A stretch of 64,000 bases of DNA from Channa striata (taxonomy: Eukaryota > Chordata > Actinopteri > Anabantiformes > Channidae). The translations under genes and the position numbers were made by a program. The notes below the pieces were generated by a model that saw nothing but the letters and a program-made list of their open reading frames with translations, searched no databases and had not been told where the DNA came from. The stretch lies in contig CM065181.1 of assembly GCA_033026295.1 (NCBI GenBank), forward strand, positions 3,877,001-3,941,000, written 5' to 3'. Below, piece by piece: positions 34,720 to 46,700 of this stretch; the stretch's first letter is position 1, and each line of letters starts with the position of its first letter.

Positions 34720-34960
34720 GTGATGGATGGAGTGACATCCTGAAGAAGGAACACGAGAGGAACAGTTAGAAAAGATGTAGAAAGTGAAGACACGAGTGGT
34801 GGCCGTGGTAATAGGAACACTAGGGGCTTTGACCCCCAAACTGGGAGAGTGGCTCCAGTGGATTCCAGGAACAACATCAGAGATCTCTGTCCAGAAGAGA
34901 GCAGTCCCAGGAACAGCTAAGATACTGCGCAGGAACCTCGAGCTCCCAGGCCTCTGGTAG
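34720..34960 (+). mobile_element. Non-LTR retrotransposon 3' end (C-terminus of pol, probably REL-endonuclease type)
   Basis: A continuous frame ends at TAG 34958-34960 and includes VVAVVIGTLGALTPKLGEW, IPGTTSEISVQK and AKILRRNLELPGLW. It is preceded by REEQLEKM, a stop in place of a Trp codon, then KVKTR. I recognise this as the C-terminus of a pol protein common in fish, where it follows a restriction-like endonuclease domain. The clade (R2/NeSL/Rex6-like) is inferred. Only the last roughly 75 codons remain. Confidence 0.65.
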
Positions 34961-35029
34961 AGGACTGGAACAAAGGTTTTTTTAAAGAAAAAATAAAAAT
35001 AAAAATGTCTTGAAGAAGAGAGTACCAAA

Positions 35030-35075
35030 TTTATATATTTTTTATAAAATATATATATTATATATTTTTTTTTAT
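35030..35075. repeat. AT-rich simple sequence
   Basis: It is almost pure A/T with alternating TA runs, just downstream of the LINE 3' end. It may derive from its tail or be an independent microsatellite. Confidence 0.6.
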
Positions 35076-38000
35076 GTTATATTTTTTTCCCTAACTTCAA
35101 ATAACTACTGTATTTTACCTCAATACTGTAAATAAATACTAAGTAAAGTTGTTAAATATATGTAGTTGAATACAAAGTATAATAGTTTCTCTCTGAATTT
35201 TGGTAGGGAAAAAATGACATAAAGTAGAAATATTCCACTAAGTTTCACAAGTACCTCACAAATAAATCTGGGTAATTGTACTTGCCTATATAGGACTCAT
35301 TTTAATGATTTTAATATTCATTTTATAGCAATGTCATTTATTTACCATTTTTACTGTTTCAAATTGTAAAATTATAAACAAAATCCTAACTAATGCTGGT
35401 ATTTTCTTTGAGAACTAGTTTTTATACAGTACACATTGTATAATTCTCAATCCTCCTTTTCCTCTTCTCGGCAAAATGTACTGAACTTTTCTGTGATACA
35501 AACCCTGATTGCTGAACCTATTGCTCCTATTGGACTCAGACCAATGATGGGGCAGGTGATGTATTGCTTTGTGCCATCTCTAGTGCCGTTCAACTGTAAA
35601 TCAGGAGCTTTCTGGAAGCCTCTTCCTCAGACATGGAGCAGATGGATGAGTGAGGAGCGAAATGTCCAGACACATTAGCTCCAGCTTTGTTTCCCTTCAC
35701 ACTCTCGGAAAAATCAAGACGTTAGCAGAGTCAGATCTGTTGTGGGGCTGGGTTTCTGCCATAACATATGGTCAGTGCTGATGGTTACCTGTTTTCTGCC
35801 AGGATTTTTTCCATTTCAACAATAATGCTTAACCACAAAAACAATATTTGCAGGTGGAAGTAATATGACTACTCAGCAATTGTTTAGGCAAATTTGCAGA
35901 TGGAGCGCAGTATATTTTTCTTCACAACCACACGAAGCTGTAAGGCTAAAAAAACCTGCTGTCTCATTTTTAATGCAGTATTAGAGATTTTCCGCTTCTC
36001 CAGGGTTCAATAAGAAAAAAAAGAGACAAAAAAAAAATCAATTTTTTTGTGTTGTCTGTTGGCTTCCTTCTGTAAAACATTTCTGTCTGTCCCCTCTGTC
36101 ACCCCTTGTTCCACCAGAACTATTTTCTATAAGACATTACATGTCTCACTTAATATAAGTGGCTAATCAGAGAATTGATGGACATTAGAATAGCACTGAG
36201 AATGGTGAGAGCAACAGAGCAAATCATAAGCATCTCTTTGCAAAATCATTAAGCAGTGTTTACCATTGGGCTGCAGCCGACTCAGTGGCTTCCCTGCTGC
36301 TCCCAGATCTGATGTCAAAGCGTGGCACTGGTGTTGCCTTCAGCACATGCCCTTTTGGCTGCTTTAGTAATGATTGCGATGCCAAGGCTGCATCTGCTCT
36401 GAAAACATCAAAAGTGAGGCTGAAAAACCAGAAAAACATCAAATTAAGCCTGTCGTTACAGTTTTCAGACTGTGGTCCAGTAGGATCACAAGCTGTAAAT
36501 AACGGTCATGGTGGGGGTGAAGTGGACTGTTATTGCATTATAAAATCAGAAAAACAGCTAATAATTTAAACTCTTGGATCAAAGTAATACAAACTAATGT
36601 TGACTCCATGCTACATTGTTGACATAAATGTGAACAAATAGTATATCCACAAAAAAAATATTCTGATATTCTGATACAAATGCAGGTTCATCCAGTACAA
36701 ATTCAACAGTCTTTGCCAAATCTGTCTAGCCTACAAAATGGATTCTTCATCTTTAAATTTTCCCTTGGCACATAAACTATACCTGTGCAATTTATATTTA
36801 TTCATCTTAATTACATTTTATTTTTCTTTTGTAAATGGGCTCAACGAGAGTTACAGTTTCTGGATCCTGTTTATATATGGTTGTTTCTTTCCATGATAGA
36901 GTTTTAATTTGAATTTGTTATTGCAGCAACAATCTGCAAGCTGACAATGATTTTCTCAGATGTTCTTGAGTCTATGCAATGATTTGCAGACTGCAAATTC
37001 ACAGGTTCCAAAAACTACAAATCTGTTTTAAACAACTACTTGAATAGGTATAAAACAAAATAAAATAAATTTACCAAACAATCTTTGACATCTAAAGTGC
37101 AATGTTGCTATCCCTTGTTCATCTGAATTATGGCTCTGGGAAAAACCTATTTTAATACTGTTTTCTTTGAATACTGCAGACCCTCATCCAGAAAGAAGAA
37201 GCAGAAACACAAAGCGTGTGAGTTGTCAAACAGAATTGAACCAGCTGGAAGCTGTAACTGTCTGGTATACAGTGACACTGGGTGAAGTTGTGTATCACCT
37301 ATTGGTCTAGTAGATTATCTCACAATTTAATTTATCATAGAGAATTTCTCTTTTTTAAAGACTACTCATTGTTTGACTAATTTTCTCATCTCTAAAATGG
37401 GGATCATTACATTGTGAGATTGATAACAGAAAGTAGGGTACATGCTAAGTATTCTCCTTTTAGTGTTGCATTGTGAGATAATTTGAGTGTATTATATAGT
37501 ACATAGACATTTGGCCACTACTATAAAATGACAAATTGGGCTTCAAATTCCGTTTTTAGTCCGTCGTTTTTCAGGATATTTAAAAGACATGTGCATATTC
37601 CATTATCTGACTAATAATGGATGTTACATTGTGTGTGAGCAGGCCTAAAATCAAAGATCGTGTCTTTTATCACAGACTAGGATTAACTGTCCTGTTGTCC
37701 CATCTGCTTCGACCTATACAGTATTTGTTCAGAGAATGAATGTTAGGAGTGAGACTAGCACCCATGCGGGCCGCCAGTTGAAAAATAGACTTGGTGAGAC
37801 AGAACTTTATTTTACCCCACTCTGTATCTCACTAGTTAATACACAAATCAAGAATCCAAGATTGTTACTACAGTTATAAGTCTATAAGCTGACGACCGCT
37901 CTACCTGCTGCCCCACAGTTGCAGTTTTAGGGAAAACAAGATTTGGGAATAAGAACCACCGCAGCAGAAGTTGTTTTGCACAAGACAAGCAAATGGCCAA

Positions 38001-41000
38001 ATATACTGTCAGATCCCTGACTTTTATTTACATGTTCACAAAGGAGATTTTTTACTACTTTTTTTATGTCGCATTAGATTAGATTAGATTTATTTGAAGC
38101 CATTTATTCTATAACTTTTCTATAAGACTTGTTGTGTGTTTTGTTTTTATAATTTCTCCATGTTAGCAACATGCAAAACAGACGCCGTCCAAGGTTTGTT
38201 AAATTTAGAGCTTGACAAGAAAGCAGCATGTTCGGGTGGATATAAATAGGTAAAAAAGATAAAAGTGTAAACATCATATCTGTTTTCCTCGTCAGTTCAG
38301 CTTTTTGACCTAAAAGCCCTTGAAAACAATCATTCAACAAGTCAGTGTCCTGGTCATATTCACTAAACTATGTTTTTTTCTTACTGTCCCTCTCTGCACC
38401 ACATGTTTCCTAAGAACGTGTCAGAACAAAATCTGGTAAATTTAGCGTAATGTCTCTCCCGTAAGGTACTGTAAGATTGCAAAGTTGAGTTCCAGTAATT
38501 TGTACTGTGTCCTTATGCCCCAGTAAACAGCCCCAATCGCATCACAGGAAAGTTATATAAGATGATTGGATAAAAAAATATATATCAACAGTTTAAACAC
38601 ATATAAGATAAACACATACATACACATAAAGTAATAGTTTTGCGTCACATCTGTAGTGCATTGTAAGTGTGCCTGTTTGTGGGGAGTGATATTGGAGCAG
38701 GTTGCAATCACAAGGGAGGTGAAGTTGAAAACAACAATAAAGTTTGGCTTGAGTCATGGAGCCGCTCCACTGCTGCAGCCTGCAACAGTCTATGAATGAG
38801 ATGAGCGGAGGCACAGAGTATAATGGAATCCAAATCTAAAACAAACACATGCTGTGTTCTGTTGCAGCCTGTCGACTGGAATACACCTACAGTAGGTGTG
38901 ATTGATGGTGTGGCATGTAGACTAGAGGGAGGTTATAATGGCTACAGGCAAGCTGTGTATTTCCACCTGTGGGACTGCTGCACCGAAACACCTTAACGCT
39001 GATTTATCTCCATAGCATCTAATTTTACCTGACACTCCAATCAACTCTTCTCCCCATGCTTTTTCAATTTTTCAAACTCATCCATCCTTGTTTCAAAGGC
39101 AGAGTGGCTTTGATTCTGATTAGTCCTTCTGAAGCCAAGTGTTGTACTCGCTCTGCGTTATGGTTGGAGGGTAAATATCTGTGTGGATGCCATTTCTAAA
39201 TCGAAGTCAGAGTTGCATTTCATGTTTTTTTACAGTTGCATGTCAGAATAATAGAATTAATCAACAGCAAAAATGATTTATTTGTGCTACTGAATGTGAT
39301 ATAACTGTGGCTATGAGTAAGAGCTTTGAGATGTGTGTGTTACTCCGAGTCCAGCAAACAGTGGAGCACAATCCCTTTGTTGATGCACCTGAAGGCAACA
39401 TAATGTTTTGATTTCATGTGCAGCATTGATTTAATTAGGTGGTTGTAAGAAATGGAAAAGAATACTTAGTAAACCCAGTGGGAGAAGGCTGCGTGTAAGA
39501 AGGGGAATAACTCATCTGAATAAAAATCAATGATAAACAAGTTGCTCTCAAATCAGTAATACTGCAGGTATCTTGGTTGGTATCTTGTGCAGGAGAGAGG
39601 AGATTATCAACCCTAATTGACTTTCCTAAAAAAATGTCCAGTCTAAGCACAGTGTCCTTCAACATATCTGGAGAACTGAGGACGAGGGTGGGAGACAGAA
39701 AAAAAAAAAAAACAGAGACAGAGAGAGACAGTTGCTGCTTAATAAAGTGTGACCAAGAGAGACAAACAGCTCCACTGTGATCACATCGATACTCAGTGTT
39801 TTTGACCCCTGGAGGAAATCTGGTTGCAACACAGATGCTGTGTGAAACAGGTGCTGCCTGGAGAAATATGAGCTGATGAATTCTCCCATTAGATTATCGC
39901 CTGTTTAAAAGCACCACCTATCCACCTCTGCAGAGCAGCTGTCACCGGAGCTAGTGAATAACAAAACTGAAGCTGCGTTTTTAGCTCGAGAAACAAGTTA
40001 AGAGCAAGTCCATGATTTATAGCTCCGTGTCAGATGTCACCCTGTGGTAGAACCATCTCAACACTGTGCGTGATCAAGCTGTAAATTGCTTTAATTATAG
40101 GCCCCCACATGATGATCTCAACGTGCTCTCTCTGTCGCAGCAGTGTGTGTAGCTACACGTCGTAGCCTACAGCATAACCTCAGCAGCCATAGATGTTTCT
40201 GGGACCCAAAGCTACAAAACCTGATTTTACAAATGCCACACGAACAGCTGCACAGCTCTGAGTGATGAATAGCTTTACACACACAAAGTACTGAACGCAT
40301 GATTATTTGTTCAGTGTTTGTACCAAACGTCATATTGTCCATCCATGCAGCCTGTTGTTAGGGACGTTGGACCCTAAATGTCAACGTCATAGTCAAGCTG
40401 GAGGAAAACTGAAAGAATTTTTAAGTCTGGAGTTTATAATGTGGAAGCAGAAATGTCTGTACAAAATTCTTTGCCAGTGTATGAAATAGATGTTGAAAGG
40501 TTTTACAAAATGAAAAGTTAATCCTTTCATAGAAGCAACAAAGAAAAAGAACTGTTCTGGAGTCAGGTAAATATATTTATTATTGAAGTCAGACAGGTAA
40601 CTGTAACTGACTGATTGATTGCAAACATACTACACATTTTTAAAAGGAATATAATAACTATTAACAGCCCATTACATGATTAAATCAATTATTATATTTG
40701 TCAGAACATTTCTTGGCACATATCTTTACAACACTGCCCTGCCCAAAAGGCACAATGTTTTTCGTTTTGAAATAACGTGGAATAGAAATATGAAGTTGAG
40801 TAAGATTAAACATACTCAAAATATCAGTACCTGGAAATTCTACATACTGTTCATGATTCAGTACTTCCAACTCTGCATGGCTCTTCTCCCAGTTTACAGA
40901 CGTGTGTTGTGCTGCTGTGTGATGACCACAGTAACTAATCAATGTCAAATAAAAGGAGCCACATTTTCTGCTCACACTGTATCTCATGGGAGGGAGACAA

Positions 41001-44000
41001 AATTATTTCTGAGAGATTAAAACATTATACAGAATACTGTTAGTCATTTGGTTGTCCTGTGGCTTTTGTGAGGGTGGAGTGGAGGGCCTGGAGTCAGTGG
41101 GTTTAGATGGAAAGTTGTCTCATTCACCAGACACCATGAATGTGGGTAAACACTTTCATTGGAGTCTATAGTTACACTATTCTTACTACAATGCTATTAG
41201 TGTAGGTGAAAGGTCGGCATTCTGTCAGCCTTCAACAACTAGTTTCATCTTTATGGATAAAAAAAGCAGCTTCGTTTTTCTGGGAACTGTTGTGTTTAAG
41301 CAAACAGAGGGTCGTCCAAGCCTTGGCAGTGTGTCCAATTCCACAGCCCCTCAGGCCACTTGCTTGGCATGCCTGAATGCAGTCTGTCTCATCCCCCACC
41401 TATGGGACAGCAGAAGACATGGACGCCTCTTTGGAACAGACGTCAGGCGCCGCAGGTGGCAGGGATAACCCAGGGCAAGTCGAGCCCTTCTAGCTGGCAT
41501 CTGTTTGACCAAAGCTTCGTTCGCCTTTTGGTCGCCTGATCCAGAACCATTTACAGGGAGGGAAAGTCGCTTTAAGTTAAAGTAACAGTCACTGAGTAAA
41601 TCAGACAAATCCCCAACTGCTTTCAAGTATCTATCTGCAGCAAAGTTCTCCTCATTTTTCCTGATGAAACACTTGTAATGCAGTTTAATGTGAGACTATT
41701 GAAGTGATGTTCTAGTAATAGCTGCAATTCAAGAATGTGAACAACTTCTTTCATTAAAGTCTCTTGTTAGGCTTGATTTCATAATTACACAGTCTGAATC
41801 TGGTTGAATAAAGTTATTTGAGCTCCTGATTCTCACCCAGACTCAAAGTTTATCAATCTCAAATAAAATCCTTTTTCACCATCCTCCTACTTAATTGGAC
41901 TTTATGAGCCTCACTTATTAACATTCCAGTCCCTGAAGGTAGAAAATCCTTCGCAGAATTTAAGCTTGAAGTCTGTTATCATAAATCTACCTGCTGAATA
42001 TTTCTCAGTTAAAGACACAGCGTGCTTCAGGTTACAAAGGCACTGAAAAAATAAAACTCAGAAAACTGTTCTGCAGGTTTTAGAGTTTATAGAGGAGACT
42101 GCAGAATTAAAGGGTATTTTAAGGCTAAAATGGTGTCCCCTTAACTAATCTTAGGTTTGAGCTCAATTTCTGACAGGCTGGTTGCGACTTAATCTTCATA
42201 TGCCCAGATAATCAACAGTCCAAATGTGTAATGATCAGATGGATGTCTGGAATTGATGCCAATCACAGAGGATCCCAGTGATGTTAACCTTGGTGCTGGA
42301 AAGTGACAAATGCAGTTTAAATCAGTGCAAAGTAAGAAAACACATGCAATTAAAAAAAAACAAGCAAAACAACAAACCAACTTTATCAATTTCCATAGTC
42401 AAAGCCTTGAGAAACACATTGCAAAAATCGACAGCACAACAGAAGTCTCTCTGGGAGCAACTAAAACTATATCTACAAATCTGAATGTCCATCATTTTTT
42501 AGTCTGCCCTGGAGATGTTGGGGTTGCATAAACACAAATGAGCTGACTGGTGAGTAAGTTCCAAAATCAGAATGAAAAAAATCTGAGTGATACCTCTTCA
42601 CTCCATATGTCTTGTTATGTCAGTTTTAGGGTCATATTCTCCCAGTTATTTTTTCACTTCTATCATAGCGATAGTTTGAGCTAAACCAGGGCTTCCAGTA
42701 TTCAAGGGGAGTCCTGTCGCATTATTTTGAATTCAATTTTTTTGAATACCAATTAAGAGAAAATTCGGTATTAAGACAAAAACAAGCATTGGAAGAACAA
42801 AGTTTGTAAAGAGCATCTACTGTATTGAATCTGAAATTGTTCTACCATTTGTGAGTCTCATAAAAAAGCATAAAAGATTTGGCCAGACATGTAATAACTT
42901 ATTGGACCTGGTGTATGAGCATTACCCAGAGAAAGACTGCTGACAAATTACAATAAAACATTTTGTCATAATTTGTCATAGTTTCTTTGTTTTCACACAT
43001 CATTACTTGAAACTATTTGAAAACATTACAGTCTAATTGGAATTAATACATTAGCAAATTACAAGGGCTCCATAATTTACTTTTCTAAATATAAAACTGT
43101 GATTATAACCTCAAACACAGATCAAGGCCAAAAACTACATACTGTACAAGTGAATCGTGTATCGTTCACCTTCATCTTTACAGTTCGTTGGCCTTGAAAA
43201 GGTGTTATAACACGTCGGTGTCGGTACCATGTGGTAACACCGACTAAATATTCTGGATGCACAAACTTTGTGTGAGTGTGGAGCTGGAAGCAGAGGACCT
43301 ACCCTGACGCCTGAGGTGTACAGGTGCAAGCGTTTCTGTTGATTGTTTAATGCATCATGTGGCTTGAATAAATGCAGAGCTCACTGCAGCTTTTATGCTA
43401 AAGTATGTCAGCAGATTTCTCAGCCCGCTGATTGTAAATAAATGCCTGGTGATGACATATGCATCAGGTAATTAGAGGCAATTTTTTTCTGACTGGAGAC
43501 TAAAGATTCTTGTTTTGCAGTTAGACCTGTACTCTGATTAGAGTGTTAGAGAAATGCTTTCATACTGTATTCCAGCCACTGCAGTGCTGACCGAGACTGT
43601 GCCATAATAGAAATAAATACTAAAAGTTGCTGCAGGTCACATTGTCCACATCTTTCCAGCTATCTGCAGCTCCATATTTTTCTGTCTTCTGTACACTGCA
43701 CACAGTAATACTTCTTTCAAATATTAGTGGACCATATTATATTTGTTGTATGTCTACAGCAGAGCGTGTTACAGATAGGAGGACAGAATCTAATGTGGAA
43801 TTACCTACAGATGCAAGCAATCGTGTTGATAACATTAGTTTTTTCCCTTCTGGAATAAAGTGAGATGTTAAAATATGATGTGAAACAAACTGCCGGCATA
43901 AAAAGATTCCGTCATAGGCTCTACTCCATTCAGACCACAACAGTTTGGTAAATCAGGATCACTGAAACATTACCCTCAACTACTGTCTTCTTACTGTTTG

Positions 44001-44100
44001 GCAAAAGTTCATGAACAATGAGGGGGGTTGAGGAAAAAATATCACCTTTTGTTTTTTTACTTTTTTGCACTAACTTTTCCCACCTAGAATCTCTATATGG
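35076..44100. other. Intergenic, no gene recognised
   Basis: About 9 kb of AT-rich DNA. Visible items are a short TTAGA-type repeat (about 38073-38090), a 14-A tract at about 39699-39712 and a SINE head fragment at 37889. The open frames (up to 114 codons) have no recognisable domains. Confidence 0.4.
37889..37918 (-). repeat. Short fragment of a SINE tRNA-like head
   Basis: GACGACCGCTCTACCTGCTG followed by CCCCACAG is the reversed A-box region of the tRNA-derived SINE family also represented at 14641. It is only about 30 bp long. Confidence 0.5.
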
Positions 44101-44685
44101 TCATATTACAAAGCATTCAGACACTTCCGATTAAGATGAGGTGGATCTAGCTGATGAGGTTTGTTTACTCAAATTAAATGGACTGGACATAATCTAGAAA
44201 GCGTGGCAAGACATAATCAAAGCCACAAAGTCTAATAAACTCTCAGTGGTCCATGAGCAAATTGCTGTGAGGCATAGATGAAGACAAGAGTCTGAAATCA
44301 TTTCTAGCGCTCTTCAATAATTGTGAAATAGGTGTTTAGAAGCATCACAACGCCTCTTACAGTTGGCTGACAAGCCAAACTGAGTAACTGAGCAACAAGG
44401 GTCTTGTTCAGGTGGGTGACCAAGGATCCAATAAGCAATCTAAAAGAACTTTTGGAAGTTTCCTTCAGAGATGACAAAACCTGCCAGCAGGACAGACATC
44501 GCAGTGATACACTATCAATGAGGCCTTTAGGACAGAGTGGCTAGATTTGATCCACTCTTGAATAAAAAGGCATCTGACAGCCCACAAGGACTTTGAAGGA
44601 CTCCTGATAGTATGAAGAAAGAGTTTCTGGTCTGATGAGATGAAAATTGAACTCTTCTGGCACAATTCAAAGTACAGCCACTGAC
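44101..44685 (+). mobile_element. Tc1-like transposon remnant (5' end to catalytic region)
   Basis: In order it carries CATATTACAAAGCATTCAG, GGACATAATCTAGAAAGC, AGCCAAACTGAGTAACTGAG, GTGACCAAGGATCCAATAAG, GAGATGACAAAACCTGCCAG, ACAGAGTGGCTAGATTTGAT, CATCTGACAGCCCACAAGGA and TCTGGTCTGATGAGATGAAA with TTGAACTCTTC. This is the colinear order of a fish Tc1 element up to the SDE catalytic motif. Multiple frameshifts and stops make it a pseudogene, and the 3' third is missing. Confidence 0.8.
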
Positions 44686-44968
44686 AATGTACACTGTGTG
44701 CAGTTTTTTTGTAAGACAAAAATATGTGTAAGTATTCCACATTTAAATTTAAATATAATGTAGTTACCGAATGTTTCATTGATATTAATGGTCGGATAGA
44801 AGAATTTTATACACAAACCATTATGTATGAGGTGAAAACATTGTTTTTCTGGTTAGAACAGAGGTAAAAAATTGAAGGAAATTTTAGGCAGATGTTTAGG
44901 CAGATGGCGTCCTGCAAATGGTCAGGCTCAGGTAACATGGTATTGTTGGTACAAGAAGGGACAAATAG

Positions 44969-45110
44969 CAGAGATGGGGACTCGAGTGTGTGACTTGGAC
45001 TGGAGTCGCACTTAAAAGATGCAAACACACACCCTGACACTTAAAAAAGAGACTTGTCCTCAAAAAGACCTGCAACTCAACTTGGACACACGATTCAGTA
45101 CTTGTGAATA
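44969..45110 (+). repeat. Fragment of a fish interspersed repeat (GATGGGGACTCGAGT family)
   Basis: GAGATGGGGACTCGAGTGTG, TGACTTGGACTGGAGTC, GAGACTTGTCCTCAAAAAGA and CTTGGACACACGATTCAG follow the pattern of a common short DNA-element family in fish built on TGACTTGGACTCGAGTC. No complete ends were seen. Confidence 0.5.
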
Positions 45111-45942
45111 ATCTCAGCTTTAACACAACAACCACAGAAACATCTTACGAGCTGAATGATTGTGACAGAAAAAAATGCAGCCAAACAGAGAATCTCTCCT
45201 GTCAGACTGGAGCCGCGTGCACTCATGCAGAATAAATAGCAGATAAATGAAGCTGATCTCATTAATCTTCATCCCTCAAAGAGAAATTAAAATCAGCAGC
45301 ATACGGTTACTCTGGATAACTCCCCCCACCCAAAAAAAAAGGATTGACCCTGAGGACAGATACTGTTTGTGGGGCCAAAGCAGGTGCCAAAGGAGGAAGA
45401 CATGAAATATGTTTGCTAGTGTTCATGAACACAGTCCGGCCACACAGTATGTGTCCCAGTTGCAATTTTAATCCCTAAAAACATGTTTAGATGTTTCGAT
45501 AATTATCTTTTTAAACACAAACCTTCAGCTCACGGGCTGATGTCAGAAAGGTGCAGACAGGTCCGGTCAGGTTTTAAATCACTCTTAAATGCATCTCTCA
45601 GTGAACATTAAAACAAAATTTCAAAATCACAAATTTCTAGTACAGGCCAAAAATATTAAACTGAATTATTTTTTCTCATTCAACAGTTGAGCTTTTCTCT
45701 TTAATGTCCCTCAATGCATTCAATAATTAGTCACCTGCTGTAATCGTGACATCTATTTTATTGAGATTACTTTTAAAAAATTGCCTTTGAATATTAGAGT
45801 CAATTTCTTTCTCTGCATGATAAAGAATTATAGGTTTCCCCTTTGAGCAGTGCCTAAATTTTGATATTAAGTACTTGGACTTGGTTTGATCAGCAGAGAT
45901 GAAAACAATGGTTTACTTGTCTTTACTACAGCTTTATTGCTG

Positions 45943-46220
45943 GCCACAAATTCAGATGATTGGACATGATTTAGAAAGGCATACATCTGTCTATATGAGG
46001 TCCCACGGGTAACAGTGCATGTCAGAGCACAAACCAAGCCGTGAAGTCCAAGGAATAGCCTGTAGACATCAGACACTGGATTGTATTGAAGCAAAGATCT
46101 GGGGAAGGGTACAGAAATATTTCAGCAGCATTGAACGTCCCAGTGAGGACCGTGGCCTCCATCATCCGTAAATGGAAGAAGTTTGGAACCAGCAGGACTC
46201 TTTCTGGAGTAGATTGGGGG
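45943..46220 (+). mobile_element. Tc1-like transposon remnant (leader and start of transposase)
   Basis: It reads ATTGGACATGATTTAGAAAG, GTCTATATGAGGTCCCACGG, ACAGTGCATGTCAGAGCACA, GTGAAGTCCAAGGAATAGCC, TCTGGGGAAGGGTACAGAAA and CATCATCCGTAAATGGAAGA. This is the 5' half of the family also seen at 44101. The transposase start is GTG instead of the family ATG, and an early TAG follows. Homology ends abruptly after the CAGGACTCT stretch. Confidence 0.8.
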
Positions 46221-46540
46221 ATAGATAGATGTGGCTTCTGCCTGACAGTATGACAGGATGCTAACAGGCTTTGCAGTTAGATGAACCATCTCATTGTACA
46301 GAATCTATGGCTGAACTAAACTTGCTGCAACCTGGCTGAGATTGAGCTTTTAATGAGAGGCAAAAGTATGTGACTGTAAAAGACAGGAGTGCATAGGATT
46401 TATGACATTGCAAAACAGAACAGGGCATAATTGTTTTTGTTTCCTTATTATATTGTTTTATGCTTCTTTTTTTGCATTTTTAATCAGTGGAAGCCATATT
46501 AGCTGGAAGGTCCAATCTACTTGCAGGCTGTCCGTGGCGA

Positions 46541-46700
46541 GTTTGCATGTTCTTTCTGGTGCTTTTGGTTTGTTTCTATCCGGGTACTCCGGTTCCTTCC
46601 ACAGTCCAAAGACATGCTTGTTATTTGGTTAACTGGTGATTCTAAGTTGTCCATAGGTGGGAATGTGAGTGTGAATGGTTGTTCTTCTGTATTTCTGTGT
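46541..46700 (+). repeat. Fragment of the common teleost interspersed repeat (5' part)
   Basis: GTTTGCATGTTCTTTCTGG, CCGGGTACTCCGGTTCC, CACAGTCCAAAGACATGCTT, GTTAACTGGTGATTCTAAGT and GGGAATGTGAGTGTGAATGG occur in order, the classic plus-orientation signature of this very abundant fish repeat. Confidence 0.75.
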
